DNA of 64,000 nt from Caldicoprobacter oshimai DSM 21659 (lineage in GTDB: Bacteria > Bacillota > Clostridia > Caldicoprobacterales > Caldicoprobacteraceae): positions 62,001 to 126,000 of the forward strand of contig JAGB01000001.1 of NCBI GenBank assembly GCA_000526435.1, in the 5' to 3' direction. Position 1 is the first letter of the stretch; every line of letters begins with the position of its first letter. The notes below the pieces were generated by a model, which saw nothing but the letters and a program-made list of their open reading frames with translations, was not told the DNA's origin and made no database searches. This document shows positions 8,587 through 17,375 of this stretch, piece by piece. A program made the translations under genes and the position numbers.

Positions 8587-9345
8587 ATGGATTTACTGAT
8601 CATAACACTTGGCCTTTTGGTAGGCAGCTTCCTCAATGTGTGCATATACAGAATACCGCGCGGCGAATCAATAGCCTTGCCGGGTTCCCGGTGTCCCCAC
8701 TGCGGGATTCGGCTTAAGCCTTTAGACCTTGTACCGGTTTTAAGCTTTGTATTTTTAAAGGGCAGGTGCAGGTACTGCAGCCAGCCCATATCCTGGCGCT
8801 ATCCTGTGGTTGAGCTGCTTACAGCCTTGCTTCTTTGGTTAACATATGAGGTGTACGACATAACCCCCACCGCAGTTTATTATGCTGTTATTGCCTGTAT
8901 CCTCATAGTTGTTGCTTTTATTGACCTTAAGTACCAGGTTATTCCGAATGGTTTGGTGTTAAGCCTGATGGGCACAGGCTTAGGATTTAAGCTGCTGGAC
9001 GGAAGAGCAGGTTTTATAGATGGCTTATACGGGATTGTGGCAGGTGGGGGGCCTCTCCTCCTTATCGCCGTCATTTCCCCCTTGTTATTTCATAAAGAAG
9101 GAATGGGCGGAGGGGATATAAAGCTTATGGCGTCTATAGGATGGTGTCTGGGTTGGCGCCTTGTTCTCCTTTCATTTGTTATTTCTATATATATCGGTGG
9201 CCTTATAAGCCTATTGTTGCTGGCTTTTAAAGTTAAGAAAAGGGGAGATTACATTCCGTATGGTCCTTTTATAGTTATGGCTACTGTGGTGTCTATGCTG
9301 TGGGGGGATGGTGTCATTAGTTGGTATATAAATAACTTCTGGTGA
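8587..9345 (+). CDS. pilD: Prepilin peptidase / N-methyltransferase PilD
   Basis: The 252-residue polytopic membrane protein cleaves prepilin leaders and methylates the new N-terminus. The methyltransferase part carries the CPHC...CRYC cysteine pairs (residues 35-65) after GSFLNVCIYRIPRGES, and the aspartyl protease Asp residues are in FIDLKYQVIPN and GMGGGDIKLM. Both are intact. A 144-bp AT-rich gap with no clear promoter separates it from the pilin gene, and a minor prepilin gene starts six bases after its stop. Confidence 0.95.
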   Translation: MDLLIITLGLLVGSFLNVCIYRIPRGESIALPGSRCPHCGIRLKPLDLVPVLSFVFLKGRCRYCSQPISWRYPVVELLTALLLWLTYEVYDITPTAVYYAVIACILIVVAFIDLKYQVIPNGLVLSLMGTGLGFKLLDGRAGFIDGLYGIVAGGGPLLLIAVISPLLFHKEGMGGGDIKLMASIGWCLGWRLVLLSFVISIYIGGLISLLLLAFKVKKRGDYIPYGPFIVMATVVSMLWGDGVISWYINNFW

Positions 9346-9351
9346 TAAAAC

Positions 9352-9813
9352 ATGGAGGATTGTCGTGGTTTAACCCTTATCGAACTTGTGATAACGCTGG
9401 CTATAATTGGAATTTTGCTCGGGATTGCTTTGATAAATCCTAGGCCAGCCGTTGACGACGCTGTCCTTGAAGCTACGGCCCACCGTATAGCGCAGGATAT
9501 CCGTTTGACCCAGCAGCTGGCTTTGACGAATAAAAGAGATTATTGTTTTGAAATATACATCAGGGAAAAATACTATATAATAAGGCCGTCAGATCCTACA
9601 AAGGGAGCATTTAAAAGGGAATATATAGACCCTCATATCACGCTATCTGTTATAGGTTTTGATAAATCATATGACGATTCTTACTTAAGAAAGCTCGTAT
9701 ATAATCCGGCGGGCACTCCTTTTACAACCGGTACAATTATCCTAACTAACAGCAGCGGCAAGAAAAAGGAGATTACCGTAATGGTGGGCACGGGAAGGGT
9801 GAGGATCTATTGA
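9352..9813 (+). CDS. Minor prepilin, GspH/FimT-like
   Basis: This 153-residue product begins with a very short leader MEDCRG and the prepilin motif G/LTLIELVITLAI, then a single N-terminal helix and a beta-rich domain resembling GspH/FimT pseudopilins (residues AVLEATAHRIAQDIRLTQQLAL). Such subunits prime pilus assembly at the tip. Its stop codon overlaps the TTG start of the next gene, implying coupled translation. Confidence 0.85.
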   Translation: MEDCRGLTLIELVITLAIIGILLGIALINPRPAVDDAVLEATAHRIAQDIRLTQQLALTNKRDYCFEIYIREKYYIIRPSDPTKGAFKREYIDPHITLSVIGFDKSYDDSYLRKLVYNPAGTPFTTGTIILTNSSGKKKEITVMVGTGRVRIY

Positions 9814-10586
9814 AACTGAATACCACGAAAGGCCTGACTTTTGTAGAAATCCTGGTAGCCACAGCCATAATAGCGCTCGTGGCAGAAATGTTGCTCACCG
9901 TTTTCGGCTTTTCATTTAAACACAACCGTGAAGCTGAGGCGACGCTGGAAGCGACATTCATTGCGCAGAGAAAAATGGAGATGCTGCAAGGGATGGATGC
10001 GCTTTCAGCGTACAATGAGGGGAGAAAGGGTATAAGACAAAAGTTTATGGAGAAGTATGTAGAGGTTACATGCAGGCCATACTTGCCTGACGATTGCCAT
10101 GTATTTGACGTAGTGGTTAAAAATGAAGAGGGAAGGGATGGCATTCTGTACGCTGCCCCTCCTGACAATGCGGATGTCTTCTTGATAGAGGGTTGGACCG
10201 ATGACATATTTTTAGAGATTTCAATATTTGGAAATAGATATGAGATAATTTCTCCAGATAGTCCAGATAAAAAAGCGGTTACAGGATGGCTGCCTGGTGA
10301 TACAGAAAAAGTGGTTGTTATGATAAATGGTGTAGAATATTCTCTTGATAAGGGTATACTCATTGACATTTCTTCTGCCGGACGAGATGTGGAGGCAAGG
10401 GTTTACGACACAAATAATAATTCATCACTCATTAACGTAGAAGGTACAGGGGTGATCGTGAAACGGTATACAAATTATTCTTACAGGGACTATTCTACCG
10501 TCCGGGCTCAGGTTAAGGTTTTCGATACTCAGGACGATGCACGGCCCAAGGCTGTTTTTGAGAGCATACTTCAACTAAAAAATTGA
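9810..10586 (+). CDS. Minor prepilin-like protein
   Basis: The 258-residue product starts at TTG 9810 within the TTGA overlap, with GGAAGGGTGAGG just upstream. It carries the leader ending KG and the motif G/LTFVEILVATAI with Glu at +5, as in PilV/GspI-type minor pilins. The C-terminal 200 residues are predicted to be beta-rich and do not match a family I know. It contains two Cys residues (CRPYLPDDC) that could form a disulfide outside the membrane. Confidence 0.82.
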   Translation: MKLNTTKGLTFVEILVATAIIALVAEMLLTVFGFSFKHNREAEATLEATFIAQRKMEMLQGMDALSAYNEGRKGIRQKFMEKYVEVTCRPYLPDDCHVFDVVVKNEEGRDGILYAAPPDNADVFLIEGWTDDIFLEISIFGNRYEIISPDSPDKKAVTGWLPGDTEKVVVMINGVEYSLDKGILIDISSAGRDVEARVYDTNNNSSLINVEGTGVIVKRYTNYSYRDYSTVRAQVKVFDTQDDARPKAVFESILQLKN

Positions 10587-10634
10587 TTGGCCTGTATGTT
10601 TTTTATTCCTAAATGGAGAGGGGACCTAAAATAG

Positions 10635-11090
10635 ATGCATGGTGACAAGGGTTATTCCCTCGTTGAGCTATTAGCAGCACTTGCCATATTGACAGTGGTT
10701 ATAGGGGTAGGGTATTCGATATATCTAATGAGCGTAAAGGGGTATACGCTGGAAGTTAGCAGGGTAGAGGTACAGCAAAACGTGAGGTCAGCTGCTTCAT
10801 ACATTCAAAGGAAGCTTTTGACGGCATCGGAAGGCGAGGTATCCATAGAGAAGAGAGACGGTTTAGAAACCCTGAGGGTTAAAGATGAGTGTTTCAATCT
10901 TAAAGATAAAACGTTGCGGGTAAATTTGGACTGTGGGTCATCGAAGTCGCCTTTTAGTCCTTTGGCTGAAGGGATTGAGGAGTTTACCTTTAAAAAGGAT
11001 GGCAAAAAAGTCGAAGTGACCATAGCAGGAGGGAATCAAGAAAGAGGAGATTACTTTGCTATTACCTTTGAGGTTCTCCTGAGGCGATAA
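10635..11090 (+). CDS. Minor prepilin, PilW/GspJ-like
   Basis: The 151-residue product has the leader MHGDKG and cleavage motif G/YSLVELLAALAIL with Glu at +5. The segment VEVQQNVRSAASYIQRKL after the hydrophobic helix is characteristic of PilW/GspJ-type minor pilins. Two cysteines (ECFNL, DCGSS) could form a disulfide. GAGAGGGGA precedes the ATG. Confidence 0.85.
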   Translation: MHGDKGYSLVELLAALAILTVVIGVGYSIYLMSVKGYTLEVSRVEVQQNVRSAASYIQRKLLTASEGEVSIEKRDGLETLRVKDECFNLKDKTLRVNLDCGSSKSPFSPLAEGIEEFTFKKDGKKVEVTIAGGNQERGDYFAITFEVLLRR

Positions 11091-11103
11091 AGGAGAGGTT
11101 AAT

Positions 11104-12378
11104 ATGGGATTTGGAAATTCCAAAAATGAACTATTTAAAAGATTTTGTTGTATGGTAAATTCTGACGGTTCGGCATTAATCGTGGCGGTATTGACTTTGA
11201 TGGTGACTTTTACGCTGGGCACAGCGCTTTTATCGGTCACCGCCTCGAATTTTTATATGGATCAGGCTGAGCATGACTATCAGGCAGCCTATTATATAGC
11301 AGAGGGTGCACTGCGCCATCAACTGGAGTACATGAAGTTGCAGATGGAAGATTTATATGAAGCTAAAGTTTATAATAGTTCTGCTCAATTTTTTAGTGAT
11401 TTTGAGCAAAAACTTTCTTCGAAAAGATATGCATTAGATTTTGGAATGGTTAATAACAAACCTGCCAAAGCTCTAGTGATTATAGAGACTGTTACAAGAG
11501 GAGAAGATTCATGGGAATTTAAGGTAAGCGTTACTGGAAGCGTGGGGAGAATAAGCAGGACACTGGAAAGTACGGTAAGGATAAAATACGTTCCTCAAAG
11601 TTCTGGGAGTTTGGCTGCTTTGTTTGATCATGCCTTGTTTGCAAATGGAGATATTATCCTGAAGGGAAATGCCAGTGTGCAAGGTGATGTGGGTATAAAT
11701 CAAGGTAAAATCACTACTAGCGGTAATTCTAAAATTGAGGGGGCTCAAAAAAACAATTGTGGACTTAATTTACCACAGATTGAATTTCCTTCAGACCCGG
11801 AGTATGCTGATGAACCTGAGATTAAGAATAAAGATGGGATTATAGATGGAGGGAAAAAGTATTCTAAAATAGAAATTAATGGAAACAAAAAGCTGGTTAT
11901 CCAGCTGAATGGCGATACAGTTATTTACACGGATGAGCTTATATTAAGCGGTGGAAGCGCCAAAATTGAGCTAAAGGGAGAAGGAAGATTGCTGTTTTAT
12001 GTAGGCAAAAATCTTAAACTTGACGGTCTAATAAACATTAAGGAGCTTGACAAAAAAAATATTGAGGGAGGAGATCCTAAAAAGTTAATTTTGATTTATG
12101 GTGGAGGAAATTCAGAATTTGGTGATGACCAAGGAAATGGTAAAAATCAAATAAAAGCCGAATTTTATGGAGCTATATATGCTCCTAACGCTAATTTCAA
12201 GCTAAATGGCAACTGTCACATAGAAGGAAGTTTAGTAGCCTCAACAATAGAAATGAACAGTGGTACTGTAATATTCCGTAAAGTTTATGACGAAAAACAC
12301 CCTCTTCCTATAATGGATTATGAAGATATAATTTTGGGAGAAGAGGTGTTTTCAATAGTATCTTATACAGAAAAATAG
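11104..12378 (+). CDS. PilX-like pilus-associated protein with large C-terminal domain
   Basis: The 424-residue product has an N-terminal PilX-type segment: GSALIVAVLTLMVTFTLGTALLSVTASNFYMDQAEHDYQAAYYIAEGAL, where the transmembrane helix is followed by the conserved AYYIAEGA. It lacks the G/F prepilin cleavage site. Residues 175-400 are rich in repeated short strands (GNASVQGDVGINQG, NGNKKLVIQLNGD, GAIYAPNANFKLNGNCHIEGSLVA), suggesting a right-handed beta-helix of the kind seen with the DUF7305 domain. Much of this part is AT-rich. The likely role is a pilus-tip or surface component; the adhesin idea is inference. Confidence 0.75.
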   Translation: MGFGNSKNELFKRFCCMVNSDGSALIVAVLTLMVTFTLGTALLSVTASNFYMDQAEHDYQAAYYIAEGALRHQLEYMKLQMEDLYEAKVYNSSAQFFSDFEQKLSSKRYALDFGMVNNKPAKALVIIETVTRGEDSWEFKVSVTGSVGRISRTLESTVRIKYVPQSSGSLAALFDHALFANGDIILKGNASVQGDVGINQGKITTSGNSKIEGAQKNNCGLNLPQIEFPSDPEYADEPEIKNKDGIIDGGKKYSKIEINGNKKLVIQLNGDTVIYTDELILSGGSAKIELKGEGRLLFYVGKNLKLDGLINIKELDKKNIEGGDPKKLILIYGGGNSEFGDDQGNGKNQIKAEFYGAIYAPNANFKLNGNCHIEGSLVASTIEMNSGTVIFRKVYDEKHPLPIMDYEDIILGEEVFSIVSYTEK

Positions 12379-12443
12379 TGAAATAGTATGTTTTCTCATA
12401 TAGGTATGGCAAGCTAAAAATTTAGAAAACGAGGGAATTTACA

Positions 12444-13385
12444 ATGCTAAAACAAAACAACAGCATCTTGGGCGTAGATATCGGTTCCAGATTTATCAAA
12501 ATGGTACAAGTTATGCAAAATGAAAATTCCAGTGAACATATAAAGCTTTTAAAATGGGGCTGCATTGAAGTTTCGGATATAGATGACGAGTTGGCTGGAA
12601 ACAGGGAGAGTGAGTCTTATCTTGCACAGGCCATCAAGGATTGCTATAAGCAATATGGGTTTAGTACCAAAAAAGTGAGCCTGTGCCTGTCGGATTCGTC
12701 TATCATTTTCAGAGATATAGGGCTTCCGGAGATGAAGGATGAAGAGATAAAGGAAAATATAAAGTATGAGATGGCTGAGTACTTTTCAATAGATCCCGAT
12801 AAATATGCCATCGCCTACAGGATACTGAAAAGGGATGGAAACGAGGGCAGGACGGTGCTGCGAGTGTTGGGCGTGGCGGCTCCTTTGGATCTGGTGGCAA
12901 GGTATGTGCGAATTCTTAAAAAGGCTGGATTAAAGCCCGAATACGTCGATATCAATATAAATGCCTATTTGAAGGCAACAAAGCTTTTGAATGAGATAGA
13001 TAATATATCATCGAGCCGTGGAGTGTGTATCATGGATTACGGGTACAGTACACTGACCATATCCGTATTTGAGGGCGGAGCGCCTTTTGTCACCAGGACG
13101 GTGGATAAAAGCTGGGAAGCGGAAAATTTTGATGCAGTTGCGGCAGCTTTAAATCAAGTACTCGATTATTATTACAGCAGAAACTATACTTCGCGTATTG
13201 AGAAGGTGTGGGTTGTGGGAGGTGGCAGCCTTATAAAGGATCTGTGTCAATATCTATCATTCCAGACCGGTACGGATGTAAGGAGGGTAACTCCTCAGAT
13301 GCTCAAGATAGAGTATGATAACGGCCAAGATTTTCCGGTGGGCATTTATTTTAAATCCATAGGTACCGCCATAAGAGAGGGCTGA
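12444..13385 (+). CDS. pilM: Type IV pilus assembly protein PilM
   Basis: The 313-residue actin-like ATPase fold is shown by ILGVDIGSRFIKMVQV at the N-terminus, the VSLCLSDSSIIFRDIGLPEM segment, MDYGYSTLTISVFEGG and WVVGGGSLIKDL. PilM sits at the inner face of the membrane and binds the N-terminal tail of PilN, which is encoded next with five bases between them. It is somewhat shorter than Gram-negative PilM (about 350). Confidence 0.92.
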   Translation: MLKQNNSILGVDIGSRFIKMVQVMQNENSSEHIKLLKWGCIEVSDIDDELAGNRESESYLAQAIKDCYKQYGFSTKKVSLCLSDSSIIFRDIGLPEMKDEEIKENIKYEMAEYFSIDPDKYAIAYRILKRDGNEGRTVLRVLGVAAPLDLVARYVRILKKAGLKPEYVDININAYLKATKLLNEIDNISSSRGVCIMDYGYSTLTISVFEGGAPFVTRTVDKSWEAENFDAVAAALNQVLDYYYSRNYTSRIEKVWVVGGGSLIKDLCQYLSFQTGTDVRRVTPQMLKIEYDNGQDFPVGIYFKSIGTAIREG

Positions 13386-13389
13386 GAGC

Positions 13390-13920
13390 ATGAACGATAT
13401 AAATTTGCTCAAGGATTTCTATCGCCCCAGGAAAACCATTAGAATTACATTGTTCATATTTGTTGCAGCCGCGGTTGCCGCTTTATTCTCATACTTTGGC
13501 ATCGTCGTACCCTTGAGAGAAAAGCATGAGCTGGCTCTTATGGCATCGAATTTTTCGCAGATGAACGGCGAGTATGAAGCAATTGAAAAGGAATATACCG
13601 AACTTTCTAAACGCATGGAGGAGCTAAAAGAAAAAGCCAGCGGTATCAATCCCTTGATAGCCGGGCGGCAGTGGAGTGAGGTCTTCACACTTCTTGAACA
13701 GGCAATACCGCAGGGTGCGGCTTTGCGCAGCCTTTCATATGATGGAGATGCTGTGGTGCTGGAAGGTATCGCAACCGACGATGTCGAAATTGCTCGATTT
13801 ATAGTAAACCTTAAAAAAACCGGTCTGTTTTCAACCGTCAGCCTCAAGAGGATTGATGGTGATGAAGGCGGACAGCTATTTCTCATGAACTGTAAATTCA
13901 ATCCTTTGGACCACAAGTGA
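13390..13920 (+). CDS. pilN: Type IV pilus assembly protein PilN
   Basis: The 176-residue bitopic protein starts with MNDINLLKDFYRP, the PilM-binding motif (INLL), followed by a membrane helix (about residues 18-38), a coiled-coil segment (residues 50-85) and a small C-terminal alpha/beta domain. It links PilM to PilO in the alignment complex. Confidence 0.9.
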   Translation: MNDINLLKDFYRPRKTIRITLFIFVAAAVAALFSYFGIVVPLREKHELALMASNFSQMNGEYEAIEKEYTELSKRMEELKEKASGINPLIAGRQWSEVFTLLEQAIPQGAALRSLSYDGDAVVLEGIATDDVEIARFIVNLKKTGLFSTVSLKRIDGDEGGQLFLMNCKFNPLDHK

Positions 13921-13950
13921 CGGTAAATACGGCAGAAGGGTGATCGAAAA

Positions 13951-14562
13951 TTGATACAGCTTACGAAACGGGAAAAGGTGTTCATTGCGATATTCATTGT
14001 GGTATTGGTTGTGGCAGTGTATTACGTATATTTCTACCAACCGCTGGTAAGGGATATAGAAGCCATGTCGGCCGAGATAGAGGCGGTCCAGGACATACCT
14101 GTGCTGAGCAAGTCAAAGCAGGAGCAGCTGGCAAGCCTTAAGCATGAGCATGAAGAGCTTTCAAAGCGGGTATCAGAAACGCTGGAGAGCTTGCGATCGC
14201 CCGACGACCAAGCCGGTCTGGTGGTGCATCTGTATCGGATTTTTTCGACCCGCTCGATCAGGGAACACATAGAGTTTGGGGATCTGGAGCAGCATACCGA
14301 TTTTTCAGTGATGCCCGTCAGCGTGACTTTGAGTGCCAGTTACAGCGATTTTAAGTATATATTGAGGCAGCTTGAACAATCTCCTTATAAAAACCATATT
14401 CAGGCTTTGACGGTACAGGCACTGGATGGAGGCAGTACTGTCACCGTTAATATGTCCATCAAGTTCTATTTCAAGCCTATGCCGGCTGGACAAGAGCTGA
14501 ACTATCCCTTTATGGATGGTTTATACGGTAGGCCCAATCCATTTCAATTGCCCGGGCAATAA
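13951..14562 (+). CDS. pilO: Type IV pilus assembly protein PilO
   Basis: The 203-residue protein has an N-terminal membrane helix (VFIAIFIVVLVVAVYYVYFY), a coiled-coil (residues 35-80) and a C-terminal domain with FSVMPVSVTLSASYSDFKYILRQLEQ, the PilO ferredoxin-like fold. It starts at TTG 13951, with GAAGGGTGA about ten bases before. It closes the pilus operon; no secretin gene is present, as expected for a monoderm. Confidence 0.88.
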   Translation: MIQLTKREKVFIAIFIVVLVVAVYYVYFYQPLVRDIEAMSAEIEAVQDIPVLSKSKQEQLASLKHEHEELSKRVSETLESLRSPDDQAGLVVHLYRIFSTRSIREHIEFGDLEQHTDFSVMPVSVTLSASYSDFKYILRQLEQSPYKNHIQALTVQALDGGSTVTVNMSIKFYFKPMPAGQELNYPFMDGLYGRPNPFQLPGQ

Positions 14563-14629
14563 CTCTACTTTGAAGAAATGGCAAGGACATATGGCTCCGA
14601 TTTCTATATGGCCAATTCAGATGAATGTG

Positions 14630-14638
14630 TGGTATAAT
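14630..14638 (+). promoter_or_regulatory. Extended -10 promoter upstream of comFB
   Basis: TGGTATAAT (14630-14638) is a consensus extended -10 element 38 bases before the comFB start, with no recognisable -35 at the expected position. It suggests that comFB and the following aromatic pathway genes have their own promoter. Confidence 0.55.
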
Positions 14639-14675
14639 TGTGGCAGCAAACTGTTTTTGAGGGGATTGGAGCGGT

Positions 14676-15011
14676 ATGGCGGAGAATTCAAATGAGCTGA
14701 CAAGGCCTAAAAATTATATGGAAGACGTGGTGTTTAAATATCTGGATAGCATCATCGCCAGCACAGACTGCTGCAGATGCCAGCGTTGTCGCATGGACAT
14801 CGCTGCTTATGCACTAAATCAGCTTCCCAGCAAATATGTGGTTACCCGCAAAGGAGAGGTATATTCCAAGATGCTTGAGCTTCAGCAGCAGTTTGAGGCC
14901 GATGTCATCATTGCCATTGTCAAGGCCATTGAGGTGGTAAAGAAAAACCCGCGGCATGACGATGAGGTGCTTGTCGAGAAAAATGAAAGCAAGAGTGAGC
15001 AAGTGCGATAA
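14676..15011 (+). CDS. comFB: Late competence development protein ComFB family
   Basis: The 111-residue product has the ComFB signature: KNYMEDVVFKYLD, the zinc-type cluster CCRCQRCRMDIAAYALNQLPSKYVVTRKGEVY, and the following helix. ComFB-type proteins bind cyclic dinucleotides in some cyanobacteria, and in Bacillus the gene belongs to the comF locus, though its function there is unclear. Location directly after the pilus operon hints at a link to pilus or DNA uptake control. Its last codons overlap the next gene. Confidence 0.9.
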   Translation: MAENSNELTRPKNYMEDVVFKYLDSIIASTDCCRCQRCRMDIAAYALNQLPSKYVVTRKGEVYSKMLELQQQFEADVIIAIVKAIEVVKKNPRHDDEVLVEKNESKSEQVR

Positions 15012-15531
15012 CATCATATTAATTGGCTTTATGGGCACCGGCAAGACCACGGTAGGGAAGCTGCTGGCGCAGCGGATCGGATACTGCTTTGTCGATACTG
15101 ATCAGGTAATCGAGCAAGAAGTAGGGCTTTCAATACCCGAGATATTCTTAAAGTATGGGGAACAGCACTTTCGCCAGCTGGAGAAGCAGGCCATCCGGCG
15201 AATTCTTACTCGCTCTGGCATGGTGCTTGCAACCGGTGGCGGGGCGGTGATGGATCCCGCCAATTTTTCGTTTTTAATGGAAAATGGGTGCGTTATCGCG
15301 CTGGATGCGAGTGAAAATACCCTGTGGGAAAGGCTTAAAGCTGCGAAAGACCGACCAATGCTTTTTTCTGATAATCCACGGGAGAAAATGAAAAGCCTAC
15401 TTGAAATGCGCCGTCCCGTCTATTATAAAGCCCATTTTGTCTTGCCTGTGGACGGGAAATCACCACAGGAGGTGGTGGACGACATCATCGCCATAATAAA
15501 ACCAGAGGGAGGGGATGACCATACTGAATGA
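14983..15531 (+). CDS. aroK: Shikimate kinase
   Basis: The 182-residue product phosphorylates shikimate. It shows the P-loop GFMGTGKTTVGK, the shikimate-binding DTDQVIEQEVG and the FRQLEKQ motif, the glycine-rich TGGGAVMD, and the lid with DRPML. Start choice is uncertain: ATG 14983 overlaps comFB by 29 bases, while GTG 14995 and ATG 14956 are in frame. Neither has a strong ribosome site, so reading is probably coupled to comFB. Confidence 0.94.
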   Translation: MKARVSKCDNIILIGFMGTGKTTVGKLLAQRIGYCFVDTDQVIEQEVGLSIPEIFLKYGEQHFRQLEKQAIRRILTRSGMVLATGGGAVMDPANFSFLMENGCVIALDASENTLWERLKAAKDRPMLFSDNPREKMKSLLEMRRPVYYKAHFVLPVDGKSPQEVVDDIIAIIKPEGGDDHTE

Positions 15532-16405
15532 TGTTATAAGATTTGGGCCGGCTGGGAATTCTGATTCATTCTATGAGCAGGGGTACAAATCCAGCGTGGA
15601 CATGCCCAAATGGCTTCACGACATGGGCCTTACCGCCTACGAATATACCTGTACCCACGGGGTGAACATTGGTGAGGACACTGCCAGGGCTATCGGACAA
15701 GAGGCCCGAAAATGGAATATAGCGCTGAGCGTCCATGCGCCTTACTACATAAATCTGGTGGCGAAGGATAAGGATAAAAGGGCTAGAACTAAGCGGCACA
15801 TGATGGATTCGCTTAGAGTGGCGCGCTGGATGGGCGCAAAGCGTGTGGTCTTTCACCCAGGTTCATGCTCAAAGATGGACAGGAGGACAGCGCTTGACAT
15901 AGCGATTGATTTTCTGAAGGAGATTATCGACGAAGCCAGAGAGTTTATCGAAGAGGGGATACATCTTTGTCCCGAGACCATGGGTAAGGTAAACCAGCTG
16001 GGAACGGTTGATGAGGTGCTTGAGATGTGTTTGCTCCATGAGTCGCTCATACCTACGCTGGATTTTGGCCATATAAATGCCATGGGGCGCGGAAGCATCA
16101 GGTCGCGAGAGGATTACCTGAATATCATAAACAGGGTAAGAGAGGTTTTGGGGGAGGACAGGGCCAGATACTTCCACTGCCACTTCAGCAGGATAGAGTA
16201 TTCAAATGGCGGGGAGAAAAGGCATTGGACCTTGAAGGATACGGAATATGGACCCGAATTTGAGCCGCTGGCCGAAGTGCTGGTGTCACTTGATTTGAAG
16301 CCCATAATAATATGTGAGTCCAGGGGAACCATGGCGGAAGACGCTGCACAGCTTAAAAAGATTGCCGACCAAAAAATCCATCTATTCAATGCTGGCATTT
16401 TGTGA
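15515..16405 (+). CDS. Endonuclease IV-like TIM barrel protein
   Basis: The 296-residue protein follows the AP endonuclease 2 (Nfo) fold: SVHAPYYINL, KRVVFHPGS, LCPETMGK (usually LENTAG in true Nfo), TLDFGHINA and YFHCHFSRIEYS near the end. The metal-binding His, Glu and Asp positions are largely kept, so it may be a zinc-dependent phosphodiesterase or a sugar isomerase-like enzyme. A true Nfo would repair abasic sites; the altered motifs leave that open. It starts 17 bases before the aroK stop and has GAGGGAGGGG upstream. Confidence 0.75.
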   Translation: MTILNDVIRFGPAGNSDSFYEQGYKSSVDMPKWLHDMGLTAYEYTCTHGVNIGEDTARAIGQEARKWNIALSVHAPYYINLVAKDKDKRARTKRHMMDSLRVARWMGAKRVVFHPGSCSKMDRRTALDIAIDFLKEIIDEAREFIEEGIHLCPETMGKVNQLGTVDEVLEMCLLHESLIPTLDFGHINAMGRGSIRSREDYLNIINRVREVLGEDRARYFHCHFSRIEYSNGGEKRHWTLKDTEYGPEFEPLAEVLVSLDLKPIIICESRGTMAEDAAQLKKIADQKIHLFNAGIL

Positions 16406-16452
16406 TAATATATTGGAGTGGAATTTTTGGTTTGGGCAGGGGTGCGCACAAG

Positions 16453-16917
16453 ATGAGGGTGTTAGTGATAAATGGGCCCAATTTAAATCTTCTGGGCCAG
16501 CGTGAGCCTTCAGTGTATGGGAGTACCAGCCTGGATCATCTGGTAAGCATGTTAAAGGATCATGGCAAGGACCTGGGGATACAGGTGGATCACGTCCAAT
16601 CCAACAGCGAAGGGGACATCATAGATGCTCTTCACAATGCCAGAGGCAGGTATGATGGCGCCATTCTCAACGCAGGTGCGTATACCCATTACAGCTATGC
16701 CATACGCGATGCGGTGGCTGCTGTGAAGCTGCCGGTCATAGAGGTACATATATCCAACGTATATGCCAGGGAAGAATTTCGCTCACGATCGGTGATAGCC
16801 CCGGTGTGCATAGGCCAGATCAGCGGTTTGGGTGTGGAAGGATACCTGTTGGCTTTGGATTATTTTGGTAAATATTTTAAACAGGTTGGACAAACTGATG
16901 GAGATGATAACACATGA
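16453..16917 (+). CDS. aroQ: Type II 3-dehydroquinate dehydratase
   Basis: The 154-residue product matches type II dehydroquinases: VINGPNLNLLGQREPSVYG with the catalytic Arg and Tyr, QSNSEGDIIDALH, the catalytic His in NAGAYTHYSYAIRDA and EVHISN. It catalyses dehydroquinate to dehydroshikimate. The frame is open from 16402, but ATG 16453 begins the family N-terminus MRVLVINGPN, with AGGGG ten bases upstream. The stop overlaps the next gene start by four bases. Confidence 0.95.
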   Translation: MRVLVINGPNLNLLGQREPSVYGSTSLDHLVSMLKDHGKDLGIQVDHVQSNSEGDIIDALHNARGRYDGAILNAGAYTHYSYAIRDAVAAVKLPVIEVHISNVYAREEFRSRSVIAPVCIGQISGLGVEGYLLALDYFGKYFKQVGQTDGDDNT

Positions 16918-17375
16918 AGACGCCGGTGAGCAGGTTGCTGGACCAAATGGAGAACCATGATGGAGGTATCAATGCAGCCCTGATCACCAACCCTGAAGAT
17001 GTGGAATACTATTCCGGCTTTAGGGGAAATGGTGCTGTGCTTTTCGTGCATTCGCTGGTGCGCTACCTTATCGTTATCGATTCTGACGATAACCAGCAGT
17101 GTACGACAGAGTGTTCGGGCTTTAAGGTTCTCAGTGCATCCTGGGACGAAGCCGTCAGTTTTCTTTCCGAATTGTGCAGCAAATTAGGAGTCCATAGCAT
17201 ATGGTTTGAAGAAAAGCATATTAATAAAGAAGAATACAGATTGCTAAAAGAGTCGTTAAATGGTGTGGAGCTCATACCGGGTGATGATTTTATCGAAAAA
17301 ACTATTCTTAGGAAGGGAAGTGGTGATTATGGAGATGATTGCAGCAGGCGATTTCAGAAAAGGCGTAACCATTGA
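16914..17375 (+). pseudogene. Truncated aminopeptidase P remnant (creatinase N-domain only)
   Basis: The 153-residue product matches only the N-terminal creatinase-like domain of Xaa-Pro aminopeptidases (SRLLDQMENHDGG...ALITNPEDVEYYSGFRGNGA). In Clostridia the full gene commonly lies between aroQ and efp and ends with a metal-binding M24 domain of roughly 220 residues. Here the reading frame instead continues into the efp ribosome-binding region and overlaps efp by 47 bases, so the catalytic half and all metal ligands are missing. An in-frame deletion that spared the efp start is the simplest reading. Whether the short protein is made is unknown. Confidence 0.75.
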
